A stretch of DNA of 64,000 bases, taken from positions 124,001-188,000 of the forward strand of contig NZ_PJNH01000003.1 of the NCBI RefSeq assembly GCF_002844535.1, written 5' to 3'. The number at the start of each line of letters is the position of its first letter. The stretch's first letter is position 1. The translations under genes and the position numbers were made by a program. Of the stretch, positions 35,462 through 44,503 are shown piece after piece. Origin of the DNA: Halalkalibacillus sediminis. GTDB lineage: Bacteria > Bacillota > Bacilli > Bacillales > Alkalibacillaceae. The notes beneath the pieces were generated by a model that had not been told where the DNA came from, did not search any database, and saw only the letters and a list, made by a program, of their open reading frames with translations.

Positions 35462-36169
35462 TTATTTTTTACTAATCTGATCGACGATACTCGCATTGCG
35501 GATGATCATCCAAGAAAGGATAAGCGTCACACCTATGACATAAGCAAGGTATTCAGGTTGATAGTTCGGTCCAAAAATATTCATATTAATTACGAACTCT
35601 CCTACATTCAATAGTATTGGTTCTATGAAGAGCATTGCGATAGCTACTGCAAAGATAAGCCCTCCGATTAAGAAACCAAACCTGAAGAAAATCATACCAA
35701 TTAGAAGGCTCGAAGATAGAATCAGTGAATAAATCATCATTTCATAACCCAACGTACTTAGTAAAGGCAAACTCTCTTCTAGCTCACCATTGAATGTGAA
35801 GATCTCGAAGTTCCCTACACCCAAACCTTGCTGCAATTGCATAATCCCCCATGTAGTCGTTTGGCTGATTATTGTCATCACAATAGCAAACAAAATTATA
35901 TATACTAGCACCGATACAAAATAAGTATGACGAGTAGATCCTAACTTAATAATATAAGGAAATGTTTCTTTTACTAGCATTATCCCGAATATGACAGTGA
36001 AAATAACGGCTGGCAATACTGTTGTCATCATGATGGTTGAGTTTGGAGTGTAGCTTGCCAAAAGTAAGAAAGCAGCTATAAACAACAAGTAAATCGACCA
36101 AAAAATCACTATAGAATTCAAGGTATCTTTTGCCATGAAATAAAGGTTAGCTTTCACATTATGAAACAT
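35462..36169 (-). CDS. ABC transporter permease, YtrC/YtrD-like
   Basis: A 235-residue integral membrane protein with about six hydrophobic helices, the ABC-2 type found in ytrGABCDEF-like operons of Bacillales. AGAGGTG precedes the ATG, and the start overlaps the end of the ATPase gene by 11 bp. The transported substrate is unknown; in related systems these transporters respond to cell-envelope antibiotics or take up acetoin. Confidence 0.85.
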   Translation of the reverse strand: MFHNVKANLYFMAKDTLNSIVIFWSIYLLFIAAFLLLASYTPNSTIMMTTVLPAVIFTVIFGIMLVKETFPYIIKLGSTRHTYFVSVLVYIILFAIVMTIISQTTTWGIMQLQQGLGVGNFEIFTFNGELEESLPLLSTLGYEMMIYSLILSSSLLIGMIFFRFGFLIGGLIFAVAIAMLFIEPILLNVGEFVINMNIFGPNYQPEYLAYVIGVTLILSWMIIRNASIVDQISKK

Positions 36170-37034
36170 GGTTCGTCACCTCTTCTTTCGTTAAATGTAC
36201 AAACAACTCCTGAATGGAGCAGTGTTCTGTTTTCAAGCCTATCGCTTGTGCTTCTTGTTCATCGAACTCTCCACCATAAATGATTGCTGATTTTTGACCG
36301 ATCAAATTCGTTTGATGAATTACATTTTTGTCCTTAACAAACGACTCAACCTGTTCATCTTTTCCAGATACTAAAAGGTGTTGCTCTGATAAATCTGTCG
36401 CCTTCTCGTGTAGCATAAGCTCACCTTCATGTATGATGACAACCTCTTCAAAAAGCTTACTCACTTCATCGATCAGGTGAGTCGATAAAATGAATGTTCT
36501 TGGATGTAGCTCATATTCCTCTAACAACAAGTCATAGAAAGTCGAACGGAATGATGCGTCTAGCCCGATGTATGGCTCATCAAAGATCGTGATTGGAGCT
36601 CTACTCGCAAGACCGATGATAATCCCCAATGCTGAGGACATTCCTTTCGACAAGCCCTTTACTTTCTGGCGTTCTTTTAATTTAAAGACTTTCACAAGTT
36701 CCATCGCACGAGCATGGTCCCAGTTAGGATAATACTTCGAAGCTACTTTTAAAACGTCGCGTACTCTGAATTTCTCTTTAAAATTATTTGCCTCCGCTAC
36801 AAAGCAAATATCTTTTGAGACATTACGATTATTGAACGGTTTCTCCCCGCCGACAGTCAAGTCACCTTTTGAAGGCTGAAAATGCCCCGCCAACAATCGT
36901 AGGAATGTCGTTTTACCGGCTCCATTCTTTCCTAATAACCCTATAATCTTATCGCCTTCAAGTTTAGAACTGAAAGATTGCAAAGCAACTTCTTTCCCAT
37001 ATACTTTACGTAACTCTTTTGCTTCAATCTTCAT
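36159..37034 (-). CDS. ABC transporter ATPase, YtrB-like
   Basis: A 291-residue ATPase with Walker A GKNGAGKTT (about residues 35-43), signature SKGMSSALG (a degenerate LSGG) and Walker B ITIFDEPYIGLD. The C-terminal extension ending in FVHLTKEEV is typical of YtrB/EcsA-like subunits. It overlaps the GntR regulator gene by 11 bp and the permease gene by 11 bp, forming a compact three-gene operon under a YtrA-type regulator. Confidence 0.92.
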   Translation of the reverse strand: MKIEAKELRKVYGKEVALQSFSSKLEGDKIIGLLGKNGAGKTTFLRLLAGHFQPSKGDLTVGGEKPFNNRNVSKDICFVAEANNFKEKFRVRDVLKVASKYYPNWDHARAMELVKVFKLKERQKVKGLSKGMSSALGIIIGLASRAPITIFDEPYIGLDASFRSTFYDLLLEEYELHPRTFILSTHLIDEVSKLFEEVVIIHEGELMLHEKATDLSEQHLLVSGKDEQVESFVKDKNVIHQTNLIGQKSAIIYGGEFDEQEAQAIGLKTEHCSIQELFVHLTKEEVTNHVS

Positions 37035-37398
37035 GTTTCATCCCCTCTTTCACCCAATTAGTAATTTGTTCTTCAGTAACTTCAATTCTCTTCGCTTCAA
37101 GAATCATAGGTTGAATGAACTGGTGATAAAATTCGTTCTTCTTCTTCTTGATGATTTTCGATTTCGCAGTTTCCGAAACGAACATACCGATCCCCCTTCG
37201 CTTATAAAGAACTCCCTCATCGACGAGTAGATTGATTCCTTTTGCCGCTGTTGCAGGGTTGATCTGGTAGTGTTTGGCTATTTCATTCGTGGAAGGTACT
37301 TGCTCTCCCTCCTTGATGCTGTCATCTATAATATTTGCTTCAATCAATTCAGCAATTTGTTGAAAAATTGGTTGATCGTCATTCAGTCGAATAGTCAA
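37024..37398 (-). CDS. GntR-family regulator, YtrA subfamily
   Basis: A 124-residue protein: an N-terminal GntR winged helix (PIFQQIAELIEANII, VPSTNEIAKHYQINPATAAKGINLLVDEGVLYKRRG) and a short C-terminal helix instead of a ligand-binding domain, the YtrA pattern. It is expected to repress its own operon. The start is TTG at 37398, with GAGG nearby. A 26-bp palindrome at 37417-37442, just upstream, is the likely operator. Confidence 0.92.
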   Translation of the reverse strand: MTIRLNDDQPIFQQIAELIEANIIDDSIKEGEQVPSTNEIAKHYQINPATAAKGINLLVDEGVLYKRRGIGMFVSETAKSKIIKKKKNEFYHQFIQPMILEAKRIEVTEEQITNWVKEGMKHED

Positions 37399-37416
37399 TG
37401 AACCTCACCACCTATT

Positions 37417-37442
37417 TGGTTAGTTACTTATGTAATTAACCA
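37417..37442. promoter_or_regulatory. Palindromic operator of the ytrA-like operon
   Basis: TGGTTAGTTACTT/ATGTAATTAACCA is an inverted repeat matching at 11 of 13 arm positions. It lies 19 bp upstream of the TTG start, where a GntR/YtrA repressor would bind. Confidence 0.72.
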
Positions 37443-37547
37443 TATAACAAACCAACCTAAAAAGCAATAACTTTTTACTTCTTTTTCAAAAATATATTTC
37501 ATATACATTGAACGAGTGATGCACGTAGGAAAAGAGGTGGTTACGAG

Positions 37548-37970
37548 TTGGCAGTTATCGCACACAATGAAGCTCAAATAAGAGAACTCGCTCGATTAAT
37601 GCGTGCAGAAGCAGAGGGAGAAGGCCAGCAAGGGATGCTTTTGGTTGGAAATGTGGGGGTGAACCGGGTACTCGCTGATTGCTTGGATTTCACTGAGATT
37701 CGAACGTTACCACAGATGATCTATCAGTCACCTGGTGGCTTCGAGGCCGTACAAGAGTCATATTTTTACCAACGCGCTAGGGAAAAGGATATTCGACTAG
37801 CCAGAAGAAACGTAAGTGGGGAAAGGTTCAATCCAGGGCGAAATTCTTTGTGGTTTTTTATGCCTGATGGCCCTTGTCCACCTCAATGGTTCGGCCAATG
37901 GAATACTGGGAGATTTAAATCTCACTGTTTCTATGCTCCATTAGCATCTGAATGTCCTAATGTGTTTTAA
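37548..37970 (+). CDS. cwlJ: Spore cortex-lytic enzyme CwlJ
   Basis: A 140-residue hydrolase of the SleB/CwlJ family without a signal peptide: ELARLMRAEAEGEGQQGMLLVGNVGVNRVL carries the catalytic Glu region, and GGFEAVQESYFYQR plus WFFMPDGPCPPQWFGQWNTGRFKSHCFYAP are family-specific. CwlJ degrades cortex peptidoglycan during germination and needs GerQ, encoded by the next gene. The start is TTG at 37548 with GAGGTGG upstream. A sigma-E-like promoter may lie near 37495-37510 (CATATACAT) but is not convincing. Confidence 0.95.
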   Translation: MAVIAHNEAQIRELARLMRAEAEGEGQQGMLLVGNVGVNRVLADCLDFTEIRTLPQMIYQSPGGFEAVQESYFYQRAREKDIRLARRNVSGERFNPGRNSLWFFMPDGPCPPQWFGQWNTGRFKSHCFYAPLASECPNVF

Positions 37971-38006
37971 AAGTCTCACATGGTTATTTCAAAGGGAGGT
38001 TATATA

Positions 38007-38741
38007 ATGGCAGATGATTCAAAGAACAACAAGAATCAAGGACCTAAAAAAGATTCACGTGCAGGATATAAACAGCCTGCGCAACAGCCCTATACAGGGA
38101 ACAATCCAGGGCAGGGCTGGTATCCAAACCAGCAAATGACTGCAGGGGCACAGAATAATATGAACCAAGCAAAACCAAACGTTCAAGCCCAAAAAAATAA
38201 CAACAGCTACGGGTCACATGGTGCTGGAATGCCTTGGGGGAACCAAGTAGCTGGGTCAGGGTATAATGGTATGCCGCAAAATATGAGCGGATACCCTAAT
38301 ATGGGGCCTGGTTCATATGGAATGGGGCCTGGCTCACAAGGAATGGGACCTGGTTCGCAAGGAATGGGCCCTAGCTCACAAGGAATGGGGCCTGGCTCAA
38401 TGGTTGCGGGAGCTGGATACGGTGGTTACCCAGGAACAAGCGGTCCATCAGGAATGGGCATGTTCCCAACCTCAGGTGTCGGTGGACTCGGTCGAGAACA
38501 ATCCTATATAGAAAATATACTACGGTTGAATCGAGGCAAAGAAGCGACTGTGTATATGACTTTCGAAAACAATGCTCAATGGGGAGAGAAAATCTTCAAA
38601 GGGATTATTGAAGAGGCCGGAAAAGACCATATCGTCGTAGCGGATCCCCAAAATGGTAAATGGTATCTGTTATTAATGATTTACCTGGATTATGTTTCAT
38701 TCGATGAAGAAATCGAGTATGAGTATCCGTTTAACGGGTAA
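38007..38741 (+). CDS. gerQ: Spore coat protein GerQ
   Basis: A 244-residue coat protein. Its C-terminal 75 residues (IENILRLNRGKEATVYMTFENNAQW... IVVADPQNGKWYLLLMIYLDYVSFDEEIEYEY) are the conserved GerQ domain. The N-terminal part is low-complexity Gln/Asn/Gly-rich, with lysines near the start (K6, K9, K14, K15) where B. subtilis GerQ is crosslinked by transglutaminase. A five-unit GMGPGSQ repeat lengthens this part. Start ATG 38007 has AAAGGGAGG upstream; the frame from 37980 lacks one. It is required for CwlJ localisation and follows cwlJ. Confidence 0.95.
   Translation: MADDSKNNKNQGPKKDSRAGYKQPAQQPYTGNNPGQGWYPNQQMTAGAQNNMNQAKPNVQAQKNNNSYGSHGAGMPWGNQVAGSGYNGMPQNMSGYPNMGPGSYGMGPGSQGMGPGSQGMGPSSQGMGPGSMVAGAGYGGYPGTSGPSGMGMFPTSGVGGLGREQSYIENILRLNRGKEATVYMTFENNAQWGEKIFKGIIEEAGKDHIVVADPQNGKWYLLLMIYLDYVSFDEEIEYEYPFNG
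38301..38405 (+). repeat. 21-bp coding tandem repeat in gerQ
   Basis: Five consecutive 21-bp units start at 38301, 38322, 38343, 38364 and 38385, each encoding a variant of MGPGSQG. Differences are mostly at third positions. It lies within the Gly-rich linker of GerQ. Confidence 0.93.
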
Positions 38742-38796
38742 CATGTAGCGCAAATCGAACCGATTACTCTGTAGGTGAGCATGATTATGAAGATAC

Positions 38797-38835
38797 AAAA
38801 CCCTGCCGTTTGATAACGGCAGGGTTTATTATTTT
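38797..38835. terminator. Bidirectional terminator between gerQ and argS
   Basis: AAAACCCTGCCGTT pairs with AACGGCAGGGTTT around TGAT, with A and T runs on either side. Confidence 0.9.
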
Positions 38836-38841
38836 TATCTA

Positions 38842-40512
38842 TTACATTTTTTCTGGAGCGTGTACACCGATTAATTTCAATGCATCAGCAATTACTTCAC
38901 GAACAGCTTTCATCAAGGCAATTCTTGATTTAGTCAATTCTGGCTGTTCTAAATCAATGACCTTCACCGCATTATAGAAGCTGTGTAATTCAGCTGCTAA
39001 TTCGAACACATACTGAGGGACCCGATGCGGCATCTTCTTGCTCGCCGCTTCAGCAATTACTTGAGGGTAATCACCTAAACGTTTCAGCAAGTCATTTTCC
39101 TTTTCAGAACCAAGTAAGCTTAGATCAGGCGTACCATCTATATTCACGCCTTTCTCTTCTGCTTGGCGTAACATACTGCAAATGCGCGCATGTGCATACT
39201 GTACATAATATACTGGATTATCATTTGATTGAGATTTAGCCAAATCCATATCGAAATCCAAGTGAGAGTCGTTTGAACGCATGATGAAGAAGTAACGAGT
39301 AGCATCTAATCCTACTTCATCAATTAATTCATTCATCGTTACCGCGTTCCCTGTACGTTTACTCATCTTCACTTTTTCACCGTTTTCGAATAAGTTGACC
39401 ATCTGAGCAATTTTAATTTCTAAAATCCCTTTTGGATAGCCAAGCGCTTGAATCGCAGCTTGCATACGATTCACATAGCCGTGATGGTCCGCTCCCCACA
39501 CATTGATCAACTGGTTGAAACCGCGCTGAATCTTATTCTCGTGATAGGCTATATCAGGAGTCAAATACGTATAAGTGCCATCGTTCTTTACTAATACGCG
39601 ATCTTTATCGTCGCCGAATTCAGTCGATTTAAACCAAGTCGCACCTTCAGCTTCATAAACGTAGCCGTTCTCACGAAGCTTTTCAACTGCCTTGGATACC
39701 AAATCCTGATTGTATAATGATGTCTCTGAAAACCACGAGTCGAATGGTACTCGATAATTGATCAAATCTTGCTCGATTCGATCCAACAAGTATTTTAATC
39801 CAAACTCTCTGAATTTACTTAAACGATCTTCACGCTCAAGACCCGCTAGATAATCTCCTTGCTCTTGGACAAGCTCTTTTACCAACTCAATGATATCCTT
39901 GCCTTGATACCCATCTTCAGGCATTTCAACATCTTTGCCTAATTCCTGAAAATAACGAGCTTCCATGGACGCCGCTAGATTATCAATCTGATTTCCTGCA
40001 TCGTTAATGTAGTATTCACGTTCCACCTCGTAACCTGCTTTTTCCATCACATTAGCAAGAGCATCGCCGAAAGCTGCGCCACGAGCATGACCCAAGTGCA
40101 ACGTTCCCGTAGGGTTTGCAGATACGAATTCTATTTGGACTCTTTTTTGATCGCCCACGTTCGTTTGTCCATAAGCTTCTCTTTCATTCAAAATCGTTGT
40201 GACGACCTTCGTTAAATAAGATTTGTCTAGAAAGAAATTAATGAATCCTGGACCAGCGATTTCGACTTGCTTGACCGACCCTTTATCTTTATCAAGATGA
40301 TCGACAAGTTCCTCAGCGATTTGACGAGGTGCTTTTTTAGCGATTCTTGCCAGTTGCATCGCCATGTTTGTTGCATAATCACCGTGATTTTTATCTTTGG
40401 GGGTTTCCAAAACGACTTCTGGCAGTTCTTCCCTAGTTGCCAAACCCGCTTCTAATACCGCTTCTTCAATTGCTGTTTTGAGTTGCTCTTCTATTTGCCC
40501 AACGACATTCAC
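38842..40512 (-). CDS. argS: Arginyl-tRNA synthetase
   Basis: A 556-residue class I synthetase that charges tRNA-Arg. The HIGH-type motif is HLGHARG (residues 139-145), [10 protein letters not shown] is the KMSKS motif, and the C-terminal DALR anticodon-binding domain ([23 protein letters not shown]) is complete. The start is GTG at 40512 with GAGGAGGA nine bases upstream, directly adjacent to the stop of ywiB, the same order as in B. subtilis. Confidence 0.97.
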   Translation of the reverse strand: MNVVGQIEEQLKTAIEEAVLEAGLATREELPEVVLETPKDKNHGDYATNMAMQLARIAKKAPRQIAEELVDHLDKDKGSVKQVEIAGPGFINFFLDKSYLTKVVTTILNEREAYGQTNVGDQKRVQIEFVSANPTGTLHLGHARGAAFGDALANVMEKAGYEVEREYYINDAGNQIDNLAASMEARYFQELGKDVEMPEDGYQGKDIIELVKELVQEQGDYLAGLEREDRLSKFREFGLKYLLDRIEQDLINYRVPFDSWFSETSLYNQDLVSKAVEKLRENGYVYEAEGATWFKSTEFGDDKDRVLVKNDGTYTYLTPDIAYHENKIQRGFNQLINVWGADHHGYVNRMQAAIQALGYPKGILEIKIAQMVNLFENGEKVKMSKRTGNAVTMNELIDEVGLDATRYFFIMRSNDSHLDFDMDLAKSQSNDNPVYYVQYAHARICSMLRQAEEKGVNIDGTPDLSLLGSEKENDLLKRLGDYPQVIAEAASKKMPHRVPQYVFELAAELHSFYNAVKVIDLEQPELTKSRIALMKAVREVIADALKLIGVHAPEKM

Positions 40513-40950
40513 CTATACGTCCTCCTCTTCAAACTCGACCGCCAGAGTATAATTTCTCGGCTCTTCTTCATTCATTATTACGTCGTATACTATGAATAGC
40601 TTGCCCATTTTATTATCAATACTCTTATGGAACTCCATTCGATATGTTTCTGTTTCCATACGGAAGCTTCCATACGGATGATAGTAAACACTTTCCGTAT
40701 GTTTACCAATGCGAAAAATCTGTTGCATTTTAATCGCACCTTCCCGCTTTAAAGTAATCTTTGAATCTTGGATGATCAGGGTAGTTGATACATCGCCGAT
40801 CTCCTCAATGTGTTCCTCATACTTCAACACATGGAAACCTTCTTTATGAACGTATTGACCGTTTTCTTTTCTTGTAATAGTTTCTTCCCCGTTTTCATCC
40901 TTGATCTCTGTTTTGATCTGGATGCTTACATCAATCATTTGATCTTGCAA
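40513..40950 (-). CDS. ywiB: YwiB, DUF1934 family
   Basis: A 145-residue beta-barrel protein resembling calycins, with conserved TTLIIQDSKITLKREGAIKMQQIF and YHPYGSFRMETETYRMEF segments typical of DUF1934/YwiB. Function unknown. The start is taken as TTG 40950 with AGAGGA upstream; ATG 40938 is a shorter alternative. It is encoded directly before argS, as in B. subtilis, and the two are probably co-transcribed. Confidence 0.9.
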   Translation of the reverse strand: MQDQMIDVSIQIKTEIKDENGEETITRKENGQYVHKEGFHVLKYEEHIEEIGDVSTTLIIQDSKITLKREGAIKMQQIFRIGKHTESVYYHPYGSFRMETETYRMEFHKSIDNKMGKLFIVYDVIMNEEEPRNYTLAVEFEEEDV

Positions 40951-41226
40951 AATGATCGTCCTCTCTTTTAGACATATTCGATAAACGACTTCAAATATGC
41001 CATAAAATCTTAAGATGAATTTCTCCTAGTTGACCCCTGATAGGGACGATGTCTCTCTATCTCGTTCTATGTATTTAATAACTTTTTCTCTATAGACTAC
41101 TAAAAAATAAGAATAAGTCTATTATAGCGAATTTCACGCCGTAAGAGAAGTATTTTATTGATGTTTAATTCTTTCTCTCAACTCCCATACTAAGTAATAT
41201 CAAGGGTTGTTTTAGGAGAGACTGAT
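40951..41226. other. Intergenic region between ywiB and pbpG
   Basis: A 276-bp divergent region. It must hold promoters for both ywiB-argS and pbpG, but no consensus vegetative promoter is clear. An imperfect GATAG-GAC/GTC-CTATC hairpin lies near 41039-41061. A forespore-type promoter for pbpG is expected, but I could not place it confidently. Confidence 0.5.
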
Positions 41227-43176
41227 ATGATTAAAAAAATACTTACTTTGATTACAGCTTTTGTGGCATTTTCACTTACATTTGCTGTGGTTATAATCAT
41301 TTACTCAGTATTACAAGGGCCACCGATTTATGATATTGAGGAAAACACTGTCATATACGACCAAAACGGTGAGATCATATCTATCGAACGAGGGATAGAA
41401 AACCGGTTCTGGTTAGAACTCGATGAGATTTCTCCACATGTTATCGATGCATTTATTGCAGCAGAGGACCAACACTTCTATGACCACTTCGGTTTCGATT
41501 TCAAAAGGATCGGTGGGGCGATATATCATAATATTCTCTCCATGAATAAAGGTCAAGGAGCAAGCACAATTACCCAACAATACGCGAGAAACATTTTTCT
41601 TACTCACACCAAATCATGGGAAAGAAAAATCAATGAAGCTTTGATCGCACTTCGTTTAGAGATTTTCCAATCTAAAAATGAAATTCTTGAAGGTTATATA
41701 AACACCATATACTTCGGTCATGGACAATACGGAATCGAGGCTGCCAGCCAGTATTATTTTGATAAAGAGTCTTCAGAACTTGAGTTAGAAGAAGCTGCAC
41801 TTCTCGCAGGAATCCCGAAAGGTCCATCCGTTTATTCTCCGATTCAATCAGAAACCAATGCTCTTGATCGACAGTCTTGGATTTTAAAAAGGATGCATGA
41901 AACTGGTAAAATCACAAAGTCCCAATATAATGATGCAGTCGCATCGGATGTGAATGTGATTACAACCGCTTCTGTTGATGATCGTTCGTCCGGACAATAT
42001 TTCACAGATTATGTGTTGAACCAAGCTTCAGAGCTGCTTGATATCGACCGGGATCAGTTAGAAGGAGAAGGATATCATATTTATACAACGATGCAACCCG
42101 AGGCTCAAAAAGAGCTAGAATCCACTGTTCTCGAGACGATACCTGAAGGAGAACTACAGATTGGCGCAATCACAATCGATCATCATTCGGGTAAAATCGT
42201 GGCCCTGCAAGGTGGAAAAGATTTTGACAAAAGCCCATACAACCGGGTGATTCAATCAAAGCGTATGACAGGGTCTACTTTCAAGCCATTTTTGTACTAC
42301 GCAGCGCTTGTATATGGATATACACCTTCAACCACCCTTGAAAGCCGACCGACTTCTTTTACCTTAGACAATGGAAAAGAATATACACCAGCAAATTTTA
42401 ATAATCATTACGCTGAACATCCGATCACTTTAGCTCAGGCAGTTGCTCTGTCAGATAATATTTACGCAGTTAAAACGAATATGTTCGTACAACCGGAAAA
42501 TCTCATTGAAGCAGCACGAACCTTCGGAATTGAAAGCGATCTTCCAGCAGTACCTTCACTCGCTCTAGGTCCAGCTTCCATCTCTCCCTATGAGATGGCA
42601 CGTGCTTATAGCATCTTAGGTAATGAAGGATGGTCGGTGGAGCCATATGCCCTTGAAAAAATCGTCGATCGCAATGGTAATGTAATATACCAACACAGTC
42701 CAGAACCGCCAGAGAGATTACTCGAAGAAAATTACGCTTTCGTGTTAACACATTTACTAACAGGGATGTTCGACACACGTCTCAACGGTTATATGCAAGT
42801 AACAGGTGCAACCGTGGCTAATCAGCTCTCAAGACCCTATGCAGGTAAATCAGGGAGCACACCAAGCGATAGCTGGATGATTGGTTATAGCCCTGAGTAC
42901 ACGACTGCAGTATGGACAGGGTTCGATGACAATACAGAAATCAAACGCACCCAAGACCAACGTGTAGCTAAAAATGTTTGGGCAACCTATATGGAAAAAT
43001 TACACGCCGACCTTCCAATCGAACCATTCCGAGTCCCAACTGGGGTCCAAGGTGTCAAAGTCGATCCAATAACCGGCCTTCTCGAAGGGCCTGCCTGCGA
43101 AGACCGAACCAAGATTATGTATTACCTTAAGGGAACAGAACCGACTAAGACCTGTAGTGAACCCAGTTCTTCATAA
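41227..43176 (+). CDS. pbpG: Class A penicillin-binding protein PbpG-like
   Basis: A 649-residue bifunctional peptidoglycan synthase. An N-terminal anchor (about residues 5-30) is followed by a GT51 transglycosylase domain with catalytic Glu80 (AAEDQHFYDHFGFD) and GASTITQQ, then a transpeptidase domain with active Ser350 (SxxK in GSTFKPF), SDN, and KSG in AGKSGSTPSD. Its closest B. subtilis counterpart by neighbourhood (next to ywhD) is the forespore PBP2d, PbpG/YwhE. AGGAGAGA precedes the ATG. Confidence 0.93.
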   Translation: MIKKILTLITAFVAFSLTFAVVIIIYSVLQGPPIYDIEENTVIYDQNGEIISIERGIENRFWLELDEISPHVIDAFIAAEDQHFYDHFGFDFKRIGGAIYHNILSMNKGQGASTITQQYARNIFLTHTKSWERKINEALIALRLEIFQSKNEILEGYINTIYFGHGQYGIEAASQYYFDKESSELELEEAALLAGIPKGPSVYSPIQSETNALDRQSWILKRMHETGKITKSQYNDAVASDVNVITTASVDDRSSGQYFTDYVLNQASELLDIDRDQLEGEGYHIYTTMQPEAQKELESTVLETIPEGELQIGAITIDHHSGKIVALQGGKDFDKSPYNRVIQSKRMTGSTFKPFLYYAALVYGYTPSTTLESRPTSFTLDNGKEYTPANFNNHYAEHPITLAQAVALSDNIYAVKTNMFVQPENLIEAARTFGIESDLPAVPSLALGPASISPYEMARAYSILGNEGWSVEPYALEKIVDRNGNVIYQHSPEPPERLLEENYAFVLTHLLTGMFDTRLNGYMQVTGATVANQLSRPYAGKSGSTPSDSWMIGYSPEYTTAVWTGFDDNTEIKRTQDQRVAKNVWATYMEKLHADLPIEPFRVPTGVQGVKVDPITGLLEGPACEDRTKIMYYLKGTEPTKTCSEPSSS

Positions 43177-43186
43177 ATTAACATCT

Positions 43187-43221
43187 GCCTATGTAGCTTA
43201 TAAAGTTGCATAGGCTTTTTT
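43187..43221 (+). terminator. pbpG terminator
   Basis: GCCTATG (43187-43193) pairs with CATAGGC (43209-43215) and is followed by TTTTTT. Confidence 0.85.
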
Positions 43222-43543
43222 GATGTTCATTCCTCCTAAAATTTATTACAAAATGAAACTATAATTGGAAAAATATACGTTAATTTGAAAATAAATAATT
43301 AAAATCTCAGTTATATTGATGTGTTTATTATCATTTCCCCTTGCATAATGACGAAATAACACCCTAATCTTGGCATTTTATTTTCAATATGAATATATTT
43401 TTGCTATAAAATTTACAAAATGTAATTTTAATTTATTTTTTATTTATATTTAGGTATTAATTTATTGATTTTTTAATTTTTTTGTTTATAATTAATATCA
43501 TATTCATTTTTCAGAATAAATAGAATTGAAAGGAAGTTTCCTT
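43222..43543. other. AT-rich upstream region of the peptide transporter operon
   Basis: This 322-bp stretch is strikingly AT-rich, with long runs of T, A and TTTAT patterns. It must contain the promoter of the operon starting at 43544, but the composition makes many TATAAT-like matches meaningless, so none is called. No ORF of worth and no hairpin was seen. Confidence 0.6.
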
Positions 43544-44485
43544 ATGGCAGGATTAATTATTCGACGATTCGTTCAGATGTTCTTTTTATTGATTGGAATC
43601 TCAATCATCGTATTTTTCAGCATGCACTTGGCACCCGGAGATCCTGCCAGAATAATTGGTGGTCCTACCGCTACGGATTCAGATATCCAAGCCATTCGAG
43701 AAAATTTAGGGCTTAATCAATCGTTACTTATTCAATATTGGAACTACATAAGCGGAGTTTTCCAAGGCGACCTTGGATATTCATACCAATCAGGCCAATC
43801 AGTTAATGAGGCAATCGTAACTCGTTTTCCAAATACATTGAATTTAGCAATCGCTAGTATCATTGTCGCAATCGTTGTCGGTGTTACAGCTGGTATAATC
43901 TCAGCCTTAAAACAAAATTCCTGGTTAGACGTCTTCACGACAACAGGTGCTTTAGCAGGAATATCCATCCCTAACTTTTGGCTAGGAACATTGTTGATCC
44001 TGTTATTCGCTGTCAATTTACAGTGGCTCCCAGCTGGTGGTCTTAGTGCTCCACTATGGACAATTGAAGGAGCTAAGCAGTTAATCTTACCGGCTATAAC
44101 TCTCGGCACTGGCGCGGCAGCATTAATTGCTAGAATGACTCGATCATCTATGTTAGAAGTTGTTCGGTCCGACTTCGTTCGAACCGCTCGTGCAAAAGGG
44201 GTCCACGAACGCGTGATCATCATGGTTCATTGTATGAGAAACGCAATGATCCCTGTCATAACTGTAATTGGAATGAATTTCGGTTTTCTATTAGGTGGCA
44301 CCATCATCGTTGAGCAAGTTTTCGCAATTAATGGTGTAGGTCGGTTGATGATTGACTCCATTGCCGACCGTGATTTCCCTATGGTCCAGGGGGCCGTATT
44401 ATTAGTCGCGAGCTTGTTTGTGGTAGTCAACCTAATGGTTGATATCATTTATATTTTTATTGATCCAAGAATTAGTATTGATTAA
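43544..44485 (+). CDS. Peptide ABC transporter permease (DppB/OppB family)
   Basis: A 313-residue membrane protein with six transmembrane segments. The N-terminus (LIIRRFVQMFFLLIGISIIVFFSMHLAPGDPARII) is typical of DppB-like permeases, and the cytoplasmic EAA-type loop is RTARAKGVHERVIIMVHCMRNAMIPVIT. It forms the pore with the next gene product. ATG 43544 has AAAGGAAG at 8-bp spacing; the earlier in-frame ATG lacks one. First gene of a six-gene operon. Confidence 0.94.
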   Translation: MAGLIIRRFVQMFFLLIGISIIVFFSMHLAPGDPARIIGGPTATDSDIQAIRENLGLNQSLLIQYWNYISGVFQGDLGYSYQSGQSVNEAIVTRFPNTLNLAIASIIVAIVVGVTAGIISALKQNSWLDVFTTTGALAGISIPNFWLGTLLILLFAVNLQWLPAGGLSAPLWTIEGAKQLILPAITLGTGAAALIARMTRSSMLEVVRSDFVRTARAKGVHERVIIMVHCMRNAMIPVITVIGMNFGFLLGGTIIVEQVFAINGVGRLMIDSIADRDFPMVQGAVLLVASLFVVVNLMVDIIYIFIDPRISID

Positions 44486-44503
44486 TCGAAAGGGGGGGAG
44501 ACC

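Noticed and set aside
41039-41061. Hairpin near 41050 as a terminator or riboswitch
   Set aside because: The stem is short and imperfect, has no T run, and matches no switch that I know.
43222-43543. AT-rich tract as a replication origin or prophage attachment site
   Set aside because: No DnaA boxes, direct repeats, integrase or tRNA gene are present; it looks like an AT-rich promoter region.
43744-44223. 159-codon minus-strand frame inside the first permease gene
   Set aside because: It is the complement of a well-conserved permease and has no domain, ribosome binding site or neighbour on that strand.
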